NCBI GenBank assembly: GCA_033980235.1 | Contig: CM067059.1 | Coordinates: forward strand, 20,160,100-20,224,099 | Source of the DNA: Diadema setosum | Taxonomy: Eukaryota; Echinodermata; Echinoidea; Diadematoida; Diadematidae | Reading direction: 5' to 3' | DNA: 64,000 nt | Part shown: positions 36,679 through 50,324 of the stretch, piece after piece | Position numbering within the stretch: the first letter of the stretch is position 1 | Layout: every line of letters starts with the position of its first letter | The notes under the pieces: generated by a model | What the model was told of the DNA's origin: nothing | Database searches by the model: none | The model's input: the letters and a program-made list of their open reading frames with translations, nothing else | Made by a program: the position numbers and the translations under genes

Positions 36679-38009
36679 TGAGGTATAGCAGCACTGCACA
36701 GTTTTACAGGATTGAATTGGCTGAGAAAAACTGAGACTGGTGTATGTACATGCTTTGTATGATAATCCCATTAGTACTGCTCTACCCGTAACTAGGTTAC
36801 AGTTAGAAATTGCTTCAGCTTTTAACCACCAATTATACAGTCATAATGACCTGTGGCTGCACCACCTGAAACACTTCTGTCAGATGAAGTAGAGGGGAAA
36901 AAACTTGATAGAGAAAGAGAATAAAACTAATCAACTCTACGGCATGAAGCTAGCTGTTTGTTAAGTGCACATGGAACTGGCATACACTGGGAACTCACCA
37001 GATAATTGTAGCAATTCTGATACATCCTTCACCAGTCCATTTCCTTTTTCTCACTACAATTATACTCAATGGTTTCATCGCTTCCTTCCGTTTTCAAAAG
37101 CAGCCATTAGATCTATTTTTTTTTTTTATCCTGACGTGATTACAGAGTGATGTAAAAAACCATAACTTTCTTCTATCGAAATACAAAAAAACAAACAAAC
37201 CCCAAAACAAACAAAAAAGCTGATAGAAATGTGTATCTCGGTAGAACTTGTGTCACTCACGCATGTGAGAATTTATGGTAGACATTCACATCAACACACA
37301 ACTGTGGAATGGGAGTGGGGGAAGGGGGTGTTTGTCATAAACAACAGCAAAGTACCGAGGGAAAAACAAATCATGAAATTTCAGCGGAAATGATAACTCA
37401 TATGGTCTATGCATCAAAGCATTAGAATCAAGTGACTTTCAGGGTTTTCATCCCCATTGACCATCCTTAAGCAGTCCCCCGTAATTTCCATTAGATTTCC
37501 TGTGCAAATGGCTTTTAGCGTCGGAATCGTTCCGTGTCAAACCTCGGCTGAAACCAACCACTGCTTAGCGGAGTGACAAGAAAGTATCTCTCAAATTTCT
37601 GCCCATCTTCCTGATGTGCCACTCAAGAGCATCTTCAGGATGCAGGAAACAAATTCATCATTCAACACTGTGCATGAAAGACTATGATAGATTGATATGA
37701 TATAAGAATAGCCAGAACCTGTCTTATTTGGCCACAAATACATTTTCCCCTTTTTATTTCCACATCAAACTGACTTTCAAAGGAAGGAACAGAATGTTGG
37801 ATATTGTTGTGAAACTGGGAAGTACCTTAAAAGAAGCTTTCGAAGGAAGCTTTCGAAGGAAGAAACTGAAAATTCAAAGAATGAGTCACTTCTCAGAGCA
37901 AAACTAGGAACTTCTTTCTTTTTTATTCTTTTTACTGAAACCTGCCATTATAGGGTATTTTTTCCATTTCTGAATATCAAATAGCTTTTCAAAGGGGGCA
38001 TTCTTCCTT
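36678..38009. other. intronic stretch, nothing recognised
   Basis: Unique sequence with a direct duplication of GGAAGCTTTCGA near 37835-37860; no gene or mobile element recognised. Confidence 0.5.
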
Positions 38010-38350
38010 TAAAGGGCAATGATACTCATATAAATATGTGGATTGAGTGAATGTAGCCAAATTTGCAGAACACATTAGTGAAGTTTGAGGAAAATCAGAC
38101 AATCCATTCAAAAGTTAAGAATTTCTGGTTTTGGTTCATCACCGGATGTATAGACTACAACTGTTTGTGAAATCACTGCAGGACAATGATATCAGAAAAA
38201 TATAAAGACCATTCCACATTTTTTTTTTTTTTAATGGAGAGTCAAGATTCCCTTGACCTTTTACTGACACATAGGGTAATATCATTCCTCCTGCATTCTG
38301 AATAAAAAATGAAACTACATATGTTGAATTCCACTTTAAGCCATAATTCT
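38010..38350. mobile_element. decayed copy of the family-1 TTAA MITE
   Basis: TTTAAAGGGCAATGATACTC at the left, then GCAGAACACATTAGTGAAGTTTGAGGAAAATC and CAATCCATTCAAAAGTTAAG track the element at 2896. The right end near CCACTTTAAG is diverged. Internal T12 run. Confidence 0.6.
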
Positions 38351-40029
38351 GTTTGTTAAAATGATGTAGCAACTCTCTGTGTTCAAATACTTAATCCAAG
38401 GAGAAAAAAATATCAGATAAACAAGCATCTTCCAAACACCCCCCCCCCCCCCTTAATAAAAGGGGAGAATACATGCCAACTCTATCAACAGAAACAGGAT
38501 ATCAAACAACTAACTTCCACCCACGGTGTTTGTCGTGTAATTGTTTATAGACTGCATTTTGTGGATGTATTACAGCACCACCACAAACATTTCCCGGAAA
38601 AGGGGTATGCTGCCACTTAGGCTTCATATTTGTTGTATATCAATTTCATTCTGTTTGGAATCACATGCCAGACAAGAGCAAAGTTCTAACCGTAATGTGT
38701 GCCCGGGATTGGGGCGTGTGGCAGAGGCCAGGCATTCTAAACAATATCACATCATAGCTATTGCTGACAACTATGAATATTTTTTTTTTTGGAATGTCTA
38801 TAAGCTTTTTCTTAGGTCTTCATCTTTCAAATGGCAAAGGACCAGTTTTGACTGGTATTGATACACATCCTATATCTTGTGCAAATTATGCTTTCTGTCG
38901 CTGAATGTACTAAAGTGAGCTACTGTAATTGCCAATGTCTCATAGATTCAACAACTACTGGAGGATAGCGTTTGCATCTTCCCCCCCCCCCCCCCCCCCC
39001 CAGGAAATTACCTGCATGGGTTTATCCTTGAAATGAAATGCTCAAAGGCGAATGTGGAGACTGCAGCTAGGTCCATTCCTCAAAACAAATCAACTTGTTG
39101 TTTTTACAAATGTCCCAGATTCAGATAGATGCTCCGCATACATGAAGAACTGCACATGCACGTTGCATTATACTTCTTTGGTTTGGATTCATTCACAGGC
39201 AAAAGGGAAAATACCCAGCAGACCTGTAGAGATTGAGACCTATCCTCAGAATGACAAAAATAAATCTTAAGTTGTGAGAGTAAAGCCAAAAGCCAAAACA
39301 TGGTTTTAGAAAACAAGCAGAACGAAGAATAACTTTAACACCTGTCGGTCAGTCAAACAAACAATACACTCACATAGCAGGTGGTGCTCTTTCACATTAA
39401 ATAGTCTTCAGCCAATGCTGTTTTTACAAAAATCTATTTGTAAGGGTTCACTGGAATAAAAAAAAAAAAAATGTTAAAAATGTCATGTTTACAAGCCACT
39501 ATAAACAGACGAAAGTTTAGTAGGTTCATCTCCCGCCTTACTGACAAGAAACTAGGGTTCCGAAACGTTAACATCAATTTGATATTTCACCTCCCCCCCC
39601 CCCCCAGTATAAAGAAAGTGGTTTAGAGAATTGCCTGGATCAAAAGGCTGCCAACTCCATCCCCCCCCCCCCTTTCCAGAAGACAAATATTTGCAGTGTA
39701 ATCCAATGCTGTCACCAACAAAGTTGATACATCCGATGCTTATATTTGCTATATTTTAAAGTTCTGCATACTCAATACTATTTTCATAGTTTCATGTTTT
39801 GTTGTTTATACTATTCATGTACATACTGCAATGTTTGCTATTATAATTAGTCATCCTATTCTATTGTGAAGATTTCCCTGTTCTCATCAATAAATTTAAC
39901 TGTTTCACTGAATCAGATTAAATTTGCTTGCTATACTTTGATTGGTCTTAATCAAATGTGTAATATGTTTAATGTATCTGGTAAAGAAAAAAAAATGACA
40001 TTTAAACACCTTGCTACTTGCTCAATGGC
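38351..40029. other. intronic stretch with several poly-C runs
   Basis: Poly-C at 38440-38452, 38982-39001, 39593-39605 and 39661-39671; otherwise unique sequence without recognised features. Confidence 0.55.
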
Positions 40030-40200
40030 ACTACTGTAAAACACAATATTTTTTGCGGCACGAAATTTTCACGAATTGGAGCAGACGGCCTTTTTTGCGG
40101 CATGAAATTTTCGCAAGTTGCCTCTAACGTTCAATGCGTATAATGTAGACAAGAACTCTCGCGTGCATTTAAATTTCGCGAAAATTAAAATGCACATGAA
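40030..40200. mobile_element. TTCGCG-type MITE-like repeat
   Basis: TTTTTTGCGGCACGAAATTTTC is repeated as TTTTTTGCGGCATGAAATTTTC about 44 bases on, and the right part TTTCGCGAAAATTAAA is in inverted sense. It shares the TTCGCGAAA vocabulary with 15446-15670 and 46186-46390. Confidence 0.5.
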
Positions 40201-43200
40201 CATTCCTTGTTTTACAGCATTCAATTGCCCAAGAGAAGCACACACATGGGACCTGAAGACCTTGATATCTGAAAGAATGCCATCCTAATTTCCATGTCAC
40301 CATCATGTTCTCTAAAGATATCCCTCTAGAAAGCCCCCAATGGTAATGAGTCACACAAGGGAGGTCACAACAGGGAGGTGTTACAGAGATGGAGTGGCAA
40401 CTCTTCGTAATTCATGCAAACACATGTTTGGGTTCAAGGTGTTACAGTGGGATGTCTAGCATTCCACTACGATTTGAAGTCATGCTCGGCACCGCTCTAG
40501 TTGCAAGACGAAGTTCGGAGACGAAGAATGCATTTCACCTTTTGTTGAATGACAAACCTTATTTCACCGTAAAATTTTAAATGAAATACTCGAATTGATT
40601 TAGAATAGTTTAGGAAAGAATTCAATATTATAAACATGTATTTCTAGTTTTTTCGTAATGCACAAATCAAAATGAAATGAAAATTAGGCCCTCTTAAAAA
40701 CCTAATATTTTTCTATAATGCGCACATTTCCGCATGTTAATTTTCTATCTTTTAATCTGGGATATTTTGATCTTTCAAATAAAGTACTCCGCTAAAGCAT
40801 GTTTCAGCATACTTTTAAACTATTTGCTATTAAAATTGTCAGTTTTACACTGCTTTTTGATTCGCTGCTCAAATTCAAGGTACACAAATTCATTGTTGCC
40901 ATCACATTGAAAGAGAGAGCGAATTGCAGTAGGGGCAAGTATTTCTAGATGTGAGAGCACTAGTCCCAATTACTGATGCTCTCTTTTGTCAAAGCACCTG
41001 GTTTCCACCTGTAGTTAAACGCATAACTTCTCGGCGGTGCCACACATGACTTCAAAGGAGAGCAGGAGTTGTCTCTCCTTCTCTAGCACCACCCTGGTCA
41101 CAAGCAGCATTTTCTCTCTGCTACACAGATGTACGCAGGGTAGCAGAAGATAACAGAAGGTCTTCCAAACAAAGTGTAAACTTTTCTTCAGTGATGGTCC
41201 ACATCCCTGTGGTAAGCCTTGATGGAATGACCTAAAACACAAATGTGGCGAGCATGACACAGATGGCAGAGTACCGTATTCCCCCACCGTTCCTCACCCC
41301 AGTGCAGAAACGAATGCTGCAAGGTTGGCTATGCTGCCCGTCTCCTTGCGCTCCTTGCACCTCCCGGTCGATGGCAGCTGTCCCAGCCAGCTAAAACAGA
41401 CCGGGGTGTTTACATTCTTGGGGTGAGGCAGGCATGTAGGTCAGAAGATCCAAAAAAACAAGTCTGATCTTTACTACCCTTTTTTCCTCTCTCTCTCCCT
41501 GTATTTTACTGGCTTTCTGTCTGTCTGTCTGTCTGTCTGTCTCTTTCTCTCTCTCTTTCTCTTCTGTTGCTCTCAATGCACAAGAGTAAACGGATGTTTT
41601 CTCTTATATCCTTCTCACCATCCCATTTCCTTTGATTCCTTGCTTGCTTTTTGCCTTCTATGTTTGTGCTGTGTTTGCATTGCCTAGTTGGACGTTTTGA
41701 CTGCATTCCTCCTGGTAATTCAAAGCAAAATACACAGTGAAGAAACAGTTCAGAAAACAAACCTGAAAACCTAGTGAAAAGAGGCACAGCTTACATTAGT
41801 TTTGCTGTGTAATTTCATGTCATGCAAATCATTACTATTTTTTTTTTTGAAATTAAAAAAAAAAAACACTACATTTTCCATACTGCAATTTTTGCAGCGT
41901 TGGAACACCCCGGCAAAGAAGGCTTCAACAGGGAAAGGTTTATAGTTCCTGAATTATTGCCCAAAACTCTGTTTTTATGACACTTTTATGCATAAACAAA
42001 TGGGAGGTTTGTGAGATGATGACTTAATCACCTCAGTTCACTCGCAACATGTTTGTAAACAATATTTGTAATTTGGTAGAAACATGCTAAATTTCAAAGT
42101 ATCATCCTTTCATATTTCGGGTCAGATTTGGTAAAATTTTTGCCAGTCTGTTCTTGAAAAATCACAGGGAACTGCGAGGCCATGGAAGTAATTTGTTTAC
42201 CTATTTTTGCTCCAAATACACATGCAAATAAAAGATCTATAGTACTGTTTTCATTTCTGTTAAGACAAAACCAAGAAAGGATACATAAACATAATTTAAT
42301 TGGGCATTTGTGGGTTTAAACTGTTCCAAAGTTAAACTTGTGCATCCATCTGTACTGTGCATCATTTGTATAATACTGCTTTAGGTAACATAAAATTCAG
42401 TGCTTCTTTAAAGATATTTGAATATTACAATAAACTAAGAAATAATCATACTTTATATCTGCATAAACTGTAAGGGGCCAGACTTGATTAGCATTCATGC
42501 TATTTTCTGGTTCCCATTATCCTCGCTGATTGTTATTGCATTGGATAATAAATTCATTCATTCATTCATTCATTCATTTAATAATGCAGAGACTAATTCA
42601 AAATGGATTTCTTTTTTTCAGACAGCAATATCCATGAGTTTACATTAGCAAGAGGCATTTAGACATGATGGACATGAAAAAGGAAAATGAATCAGGCCAC
42701 TCCATTTGCATGATCACCTAAAGAGAACATCAAACTGCGTTCTACACAAACATGGAAAAACATGCATCTTCAATATACAATCCTCTATTTTCATATATCT
42801 CATAGACATCCATCTTCTTGTGTTATTCCATTATGGCAGATAGTTTAATGTGACTTGTTTACTGAACCCTTTTTAATGCTATAGGCTGGACATTTGTACA
42901 TTGTTTATATTGTGTGCTTTGTTTGTTTTATGGTTGCATAAAGAAATAAAAAGAGAAAAAAAATATACAGTATTCTTAAAATGTCCTTAATTCACAGGAC
43001 CCACAACACTAATACAACACCTACTTATTGTTTCATTTTGATATAAAGGGCATGAAGCTACAAATACACTGTTCCTTTGACTCCTGCCGCTTATCTCTAC
43101 ATTTCCATTTCCTTGTTTTCTGAACATCATCCCTCTCGCAGGGACAAAAATCTCACAAACACCCACTCCAGCTGTTTACTGCAAGTCGCGGCCACTTCAG

Positions 43201-43854
43201 AATGCTGTAAACAAGACCCTTGTCCACTCACGTGCCCGATGCAATCTTCAATCGATAAGATAATCTCGTTGCTACATCTCCCAATTATGTCTCTCTCCTT
43301 CTCCCTCTCTCTTTACCTTGCATGGCGCAACTGTGTCGGAAGCAAGTGGAAGATGCGACACCAATGATAATGTGTGGCACAAGAAGAGGAATACAAAGAT
43401 TAGAAATAACAGCATTGAGAAGGTAACAAAGGGAAGAAATTTTGTTTCTAAATAGCTGAAGACCTGACTGCAGGTAGAATATTACAAACTCAGATTTGTT
43501 GCTCACAGACAGTACGCATTTGACAAGAGGTGCTTGAGGCTTAGGCAATGCTCTGCCTTGCCTGCCAGCATCAATACTTAATACACAGCTACCCTGGCAA
43601 AAATGGAAGACAGGAAAGAGGATTGGGGGGGGGGGGGGAGGAGGGAGGATGGCAGAGGAAAACAACTACGTAGGAGGAAAACATCCAGCCACCACCAATG
43701 GAAAACATCCAGCCACCACCAATGGCCACTGAGATGGAGAAGAATCCAGGGGCATATGTTTACACATCATGCTTTTTTTTTTTTTCCACCCCCTGACGTA
43801 CACATACTGGCTGTATTGGGGAGCATTCACATGATGCCCATACTCAGTTTCCCA

Positions 43855-43914
<60 letters not shown>

Positions 43915-46085
43915 CCATCCACTTTAGAACCAATCTATCCACTCTGTATGCCCACACTTGCCTTCATTGACAGGTGTGTTTGTGTTGTCTTCTTGTTTGT
44001 GTGTGTATGTGTGCATGTTTATGTGTGTGTGTGCGTGTGTCTGAATCCGAACACATGGGAAAACCAGTCAATATGTCTGTTATTGCTTTTTATAGCCAAA
44101 CATGATTGCTAGTACATGTATGTCTACATCTTACAAGTCTATGCTGTTTATTGGGAGGAAAACAAAAATGAGCTGAGTTGTATATTGTGCATAATATCCT
44201 GCACTGTAGCTGCATGCAGACAGTGAGTTCTCTCTGGCAGTAAACAAGATCATATCAATAGTAGTGACCTGAAAGTTCACAGCGCTGTACAATGATTTTT
44301 TTTTTCTTTCTTTTCAATCTAGTGAATGCTGTAGAATCAAAACATTCAAATATTAAATCACATAAATTCAAATATCCATAAAGCAATATTCTGATCATTT
44401 TGTTACCTATGCCACATGTGTGCTGCTTCCATTACCTTTAAATAAAACAATTACCAGTCACTATTTTTTATCTGAGTTATCAAATGATCATAATCCACTA
44501 ATCTGATCAAAATCTATCTTTTGTATTCAATGAAGAAAGTTGTGCTAGGAAAAAGTGTAACAAACACTTTACATATTGGAGACTACTGAACTGTATAATG
44601 TTGAATACAAATTTGATGTACCCAAGACTGGCAGTAGTAACAAATCAACATGTTGGGCACTGTAGTATATTATACTTGTTATATAAAACACCACAATATG
44701 AATAAACATTACAAAAAACTGTTCATCATGGCCAACAGCAAAGATTTAAAACAATGCAAAAAAGGTCTCTCTTTGAATTGCACTACATGTAGCTAAAGAG
44801 CTGCATTATTCATGCAGAAAGCAAAAACATGTATATGAATATTTTGTCAACATGTTGATTTACCACAAGATGGCAAAGAAAGTTTGTTTGCTTGTTTGTT
44901 GTTTTGTTTTGTTTTTTGTTTCATGCCCTCATTCACCTGATCCTGGGATTTTGTGTGCTGTTGTTGTTTTCTATTTGTCTGCATAATAACATGCACAGCT
45001 CGGGGTATTGATGGGGAAAACACAGTTTTTTTTTACACAAGACATCAATATCATCTCAGATGAATCTCAGCTCCTGCATTTTTTTTTTCTCTTACTCCTA
45101 TTTATTGTCACCGTCGATGGCACTTCTGCCATCCTCCTTTCCTAGCAGAGGCTGCTGAATTGCCCATAGTCCCTTTCCACCCTTTCTCCGATTGTGTCCC
45201 TCTATATTTGGCAGCGGCAGTTCAAAATATTTACCCAAGTCATCAAGTCGAGAGGGGAAGGAAAATGGACACCCTGAAGGTGATAGCAGCCAGGGATGAT
45301 ATATATTGGAAGCACAACTCTGTCCCTGTGTCTGTTTTCCATCTTCCTTCAATATCAAATCTGAATGCTGTTGGCTGATATGACACAAACAGACAGGAAG
45401 CGATCAATCTTTTCTTTCTTCTTCTTCTCCTTCTTCTTCAAGCAAAGAAAAAAAAACACAAATCACAAACCCATATCAAAATATGATAACTAGGAAATGC
45501 ACTTAAAAAAACAAACAAACAAACAAACAAACATTCAATCCAAATAGAGCCACAACATGTGACCAGGATATATTGTGTAACCACTTGAATTAGAATATAT
45601 CCAGTGGAATTAGAGGGACATCCCCTTTTTGACAATGAATGGGCCAATGGCTCCAAATCTCACACAAGTGACACATTATTAAGCAGATTCTAATGACAAG
45701 GACGTCCCATTAAAGGTCATCATCAATTTGTTTGAAAATGCTGCATTGAAATGTGTGTCTGTGTGTGTGTGTGTGTCGGTGTGTCTGTGTCTGCGTCTGT
45801 GTGTGCATGTGTTTGTAGGGACTGTAAACCGGGGATATGCATAGGTTTACACACCTTCCAACCAGGGATACACAGGAAAGCGGGTATATCCCTGTTTTCT
45901 GAAGGTGCCTTGATGATCTTCAAATGACGTAAGGAACCATTTCTGGCCTGCTCCCAGAGCTTTACGTAGCATTTCAGAAATTGGCCCGATAGCATAGCAA
46001 ATGTCTTGAATTGTGTTTAAGATATGTGCATCACACCACACAGTTTGAGTGAGACATTTTTCAGACTTCCCCGGTTGCACTATGA
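40201..46085. other. intronic stretch with microsatellites, no gene recognised
   Basis: Holds (CTGT)n/(CT)n at 41515-41562, a G run at 43623-43639, an exact double 24-mer at about 43680-43727 (CATCCAGCCACCACCAATGG), and (CA)29 at 43856-43913. GC-richer unique patches lie at 40960-41420 and 45100-45300; these could be regulatory but carry nothing I can name. A MITE-like section with GATGATGACTTAATCACCTC is near 42010. Confidence 0.5.
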
Positions 46086-47418
46086 ACAAGAGACCCGGGG
46101 GTCACGCGCTCACCTGAGTATCGCAATTTCAACTTCCCTGCATTCTAGCACACTCATACCTGAGAACACTGGAAACTTATATCTGCATACTGTACGAGCT
46201 GAAATTTTCGCGGTAGTTTTATTTTCACGAATTTCGAAAAACGCCTTTGAACCATGAAAATAGCAACACGCGAAAATAACAACGTGCGAATAGGTAAGTA
46301 CAGTTAGACCTCGCAACACGTGAAAATGTCCTCCTAGTAGCAATTCGCGAAAATATCTGTATGCGAAAATTTCAGCTCGTATAGTATATGGATCCCCCCT
46401 CCTCAACTCTAGGGTGGAGGGGGGCAGGCAGCCCTGGATCTGCAATGAACAAACTTGGAACTAAAGTCATCAATGTACAAACTCATGGTATTAACTTTGC
46501 TTTATCATTTCTGGTTCTAGAGTAGAAGATTTTAAATATTCCTTAATGTGGGGGGGGGGCCCTAGGGGCTCCCAAGAGGGACATGGCGCCCATTTGAAGG
46601 AATTGAGATTCTATCCCCCTAGGGATGCTACCTGCTAAGTTTGGTCAAAATTCATCATGAGGATTTCAAAAAGAAGATGAACATGTAAAATTCAGGTCCC
46701 ATTAGGACCCATCCCCATCCCCTCTCCTGGGTCTCAAAAGGGGGGGGGGGGGGGCACCCCTGATTCCACCAATCTCATGAACAAACTTGAAACTACAGTC
46801 ATCAATGTACTAACTCATAGTATTATCTAAGCCCTGTTACTTCTGGTTCTAGAGAAGATTTTTAAAGATTCCTTAATTTTAGGGGGTTTGGGTCCCCTGG
46901 GGGCCCCCAGGTGGGCCATGGTGCCCATTTGAACAAATTGAGATCCTATCCCCCTAGGGATGCTACCTACCAAGTTTGGTGAAAATCAGACATGGGGATC
47001 TCAAAGTGAAGATTAAATTGTACAATTTAGGCCCCATTAGGACCCCTCCCAACCCCCCTCCCCTGGGTCCCAAGGGGGGCACCCCTGATTCCCCCATGAA
47101 CAAACTTGAAACTACAGTCATCAATGTACTAACTCATCATATTAACTAAGCCCTATCACTTCCGGTTCTAGAGAAGAAGATTTTTAAAGATTCCTTAATA
47201 TTAGGGGGTTTGGGCCCCCCTGGGCCCCCCCCCCCCCCTGGGCCCCCCCTGGGGCCCCCCAGGTGGGCCATGGTGCCCATTTGAACAAATTGAGATCCTA
47301 TTCCCCTAGGAATGCTACCTGCCAAGTTTGGTGAAAATCGGTCATGGGGTTCTTAAGAAGAAGATGAAAATATAAAAAGTTTACGCACGACGGACGCCGG
47401 ACGAAGGGCGATCTCAAT

Positions 47419-47451
<33 letters not shown>
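46086..47451 (+). mobile_element. hairpin-ended tandem-repeat element A, copy 1 (HINE-like)
   Basis: It starts ACAAGAGACCCGGGGGTC (5' hairpin), then subterminal GCGCTCACCTGAG. It ends with a 3' hairpin in which TAGCTCACTTGAGCC pairs with GGCTCAGGTGAGCTA across TTC. The core has about three units of roughly 320-330 bases (landmark AAACTTGAAACTACAGTCAT near 46448, 46786 and 47103), each with a G/C-run block GGGGGCCC and GATGCTACCTGCCAAGTTTG. ACGACGGACGCCGGACGAAG precedes the terminal hairpin. A second MITE is inserted at 46186-46390. No coding capacity. Confidence 0.65.
46186..46390. mobile_element. MITE inserted in element A copy 1
   Basis: Terminal inverted repeats: left ATACTGTACGAGCTGAAATT, right AATTTCAGCTCGTATAGTAT, with TTTTCGCG continuing inward. 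It is about 205 bases, rich in CGCGAAAAT. It interrupts the 5' part of element A copy 1 where copy 2 (59574) has unrelated sequence, so it is probably a separate later insertion. Confidence 0.7.
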
Positions 47452-47454
<3 letters not shown>

Positions 47455-48116
47455 CCCAATGCACGCTCACCAGTGACATGTGAGTCCCTAGTCCTACCAA
47501 CCGTCTATGCCACGCCGGCAGTGAGTGTACACACGATCGGGTCTGCTCTCGCTGCTACAGCTAGCAGCATAAGTTTCTTCAAATTTAGTTGAACTGACTT
47601 GTCTTTTACTTTGCTATCGGAACAGACCTTGACTGTCATGTTCTCTATTTCTTATGATTTGCAAGTTTCATCATTCCTACCCTAGACTCCCGAGTATAGC
47701 TTACTTCAATTATCTAACTTTAGAATGAAGCGGCATGACGTAGTGCAAAGTCACACGCAACACACAACCTGCTACTGAACAGCAGCAGGGCTGTTTACTT
47801 ATAGTCATACACAAGTTAGCATTGACATAAAGGCATGATGAATGTTATCACGTGTCTAACTTAGAAAATCAAGCTATCCACATAGTTCTACAAGGTCAAG
47901 TAAAGGGTGACAGAACCATAGACCATTTCTAAAGCTCCTTACAAGCCGATATATTGAAATCTATCAAAAAGTATCAGTTGAAGCAAATATCCATGAATAG
48001 GGAAGTCAACTCATTGCCACCAGCACCAACATGAAAATGTATGCAAGATGTTTGTCATTTGTCTATGTAACTGAAAGAACAGCTAGATCTTTGTTTCAAA
48101 CATGTCAAAACTGTTA
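47452..48116. other. intronic stretch, nothing recognised
   Basis: Unique sequence; no exon or repeat recognised. Confidence 0.5.
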
Positions 48117-48360
48117 TATCCATATGACCGGTTTCATGGCATAACACTTCATATATTTTGTGGACATATGCCTGGTATCATTTTACAATGTATATAACAT
48201 TTTACACATTTTGTGGGCATATGCCCAGTTTTATGGTATCACACTCAAGACATTTTGTGGGCATATTCCTGGTGCCATGGTATAACACCTCAGAGATTTT
48301 TGAGGGCATATGCCCGGTTATAATGGTATAACACTCACACATTTTAAATGCTTGATTTCA
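48117..48360 (+). repeat. minisatellite array 1, unit about 45 bases, plus sense
   Basis: About five units of the form ACATTTTGTGGGCATATGCCCGGTTTCATGGTATAAC, with perfect 12-base palindromes GGGCATATGCCC at 48215-48226 and 48304-48315. It is inverted relative to the large array at 49440-50300. Confidence 0.85.
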
Positions 48361-48364
48361 TGGT

Positions 48365-48425
48365 ACAGTAGGACCTTGATTATCCGGCCATCAATTATCC
48401 GGATTCTCTGATATCCGGACGTCGA
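48365..48425 (+). mobile_element. pogo/Tigger-like terminal sequence
   Basis: ACAGTAGGACCTTGATTATCCGG followed by two further TATCCGG motifs resembles the ends of pogo-type Tc1/mariner elements as I remember them. Only this end was seen. Confidence 0.35.
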
Positions 48426-49439
48426 CTGGCTGACATATTTTTAAAAATGTTTTCCTGCATTTTCAGTGCCAAATCTCACTCAAAACAAACACATGTTCAA
48501 CCATTATTGTGCTAATACAAGACAGGACATATTTCAATCATCGTGCAGCGAACTGCAACTTTTAAGACAAAGGTACAGATATAAATTCAATTTGACAATA
48601 CGAATGTAATAGAATGTGGAGACAGCCACAAAAACATACAAACAAACAAACAAAGAAGTTTTATGAACAGCTGCCACCATTACAAAACCATTTATAATAA
48701 AACTTGAATTCAAGTCAAGTGAATACATAGATATAAAAACCAACCAAACAAAAAACACACATTAAGATAAATGTAATGAACACACAGTAATACCTAAATA
48801 CATAGATTACATTTCTGTTTTCAAAAATAATAAACTAAATCTTTGTGTAAATGGACTCATTTTAATTCCCTAAGGTAAGTTATTTCAAATTTCTGGTCCT
48901 CCATATAAAATGGAGAAAATGGAGTATAAACCAACATTTGTTTTATTAAGAGGTAAATGATAATTTAGAGGTTTTCACAAACAATACAAATGGACAGCAC
49001 TGTTCAACTGAAACAAAGAAGAAAGACTTGGAAAAATGTAATTCTTAAAACATAAATACACCAATATTATAACTATTCAATTCAAAAATACCTAAAACAC
49101 GCTTTTTTTTTAAAGTTATGTAGAGGCAAGATAATTGGTGTGACATACTATTCTTATAGCTTTCTTCTGCAGACAAAAGAGTCTGATCATAGAACAGTGA
49201 TGTATTAATTAGCTCAATCCTAACAAAAATAAAACCACACATGTCAATAGCCCATGATTACTTTTTTATTTTTTTTTTTGTTGGTAAATCTTCACCGGGC
49301 CTCAAGCTTATACCCATGCCTTGGCAATCTTAAAAAAAAACAAAACATGTTTTTGTTTACTTTCCTTTCTTGTGCCTATTGTTGCATATCCCCTCATCCC
49401 CCCCCCCAAAAAAAAAAATAGAACGTGTGATATGTTTAA
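48426..49439. other. intronic spacer between inverted minisatellite arrays
   Basis: AT-rich, no recognised gene or element; poly-T and poly-A runs near 49265 and 49407. Confidence 0.5.
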
Positions 49440-50300
49440 TATCCAATGAAACCAGGCACATGCCCACAAAATGTGTGAAGTTTTTTTACACTGTACCATG
49501 AAACCAGGCATATGCCCACATATGCCATAAAACCGGGCATGTGCCAACAAAATGTGCTAAGGCGCATACCATGGAACTAGGCATACACCCACAAAATGTG
49601 TAAAATATCATATCATTTTAACTGAGCATATGCCCCCAAAATGTGTGAAGTATTATACCATGACACCTGGCATATGCCTACAAAATGTGTGTTACATACC
49701 ATGCAGCCGGGCATGATGACCAAAAAATACATTATGCCCACAAAACATTTGTAATGCTATACCATGAAAGCGGGTTTATGCCCACAAAATGTGTAAAATA
49801 TTAAAAATTATTCCATGAAACCAGGCAAATGCCTAAAAATATGCAAAATATTGTATACAATGAAACCGGGCATATGCCCACAAAATGTGTTAAGGTGTAT
49901 ACCATGGAACCAGGCATATATGCCAACAAAATGTGTAAAGTATCATACCATTTAAACTGAGCATATGCCCCCAAAATGTGTGAAATATACCATGAAACAG
50001 GACATATGCCAACAAAATGTACAAAGTATTATACCATGAAACATGGCATATGCCTACAAAATGAGTGAGTATTATGCCATGAAACATGGCATATGCCTAC
50101 AAAATGAGCGAGTATTATGCCATGAAACATGGCATATGCCTACAAAATGAGTGAGTGTTATGCCATGAAACCGGGCATATGCCCACAAAATGTGTGAAAT
50201 GTTGTACCATGAAACTAAGGCGTATGCCCACAAAACGTGTGACATGTTAAACCATATGAAAGTGAGCATTTGCCCACAAAATGTGTGACGTTTTAGGCAA
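49440..50300 (-). repeat. minisatellite array 2, about 19 units, minus sense
   Basis: Units of about 43-47 bases read ACCATGAAACCGGGCATATGCCCACAAAATGTGTGAAGTAT on the plus strand, the reverse complement of array 1. Perfect GGGCATATGCCC cores lie at 49868-49879 and 50173-50184; other units carry one or two changes (GGCATATGCC, AGCATATGCC). Divergence between units suggests an old array with partial homogenisation (three near-identical units at 50040-50160). The minus-strand open frames with repeated 'HMPCFMV'-like words are artefacts. Confidence 0.9.
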
Positions 50301-50324
50301 CACTGTACTCATGATGGTTGCACT

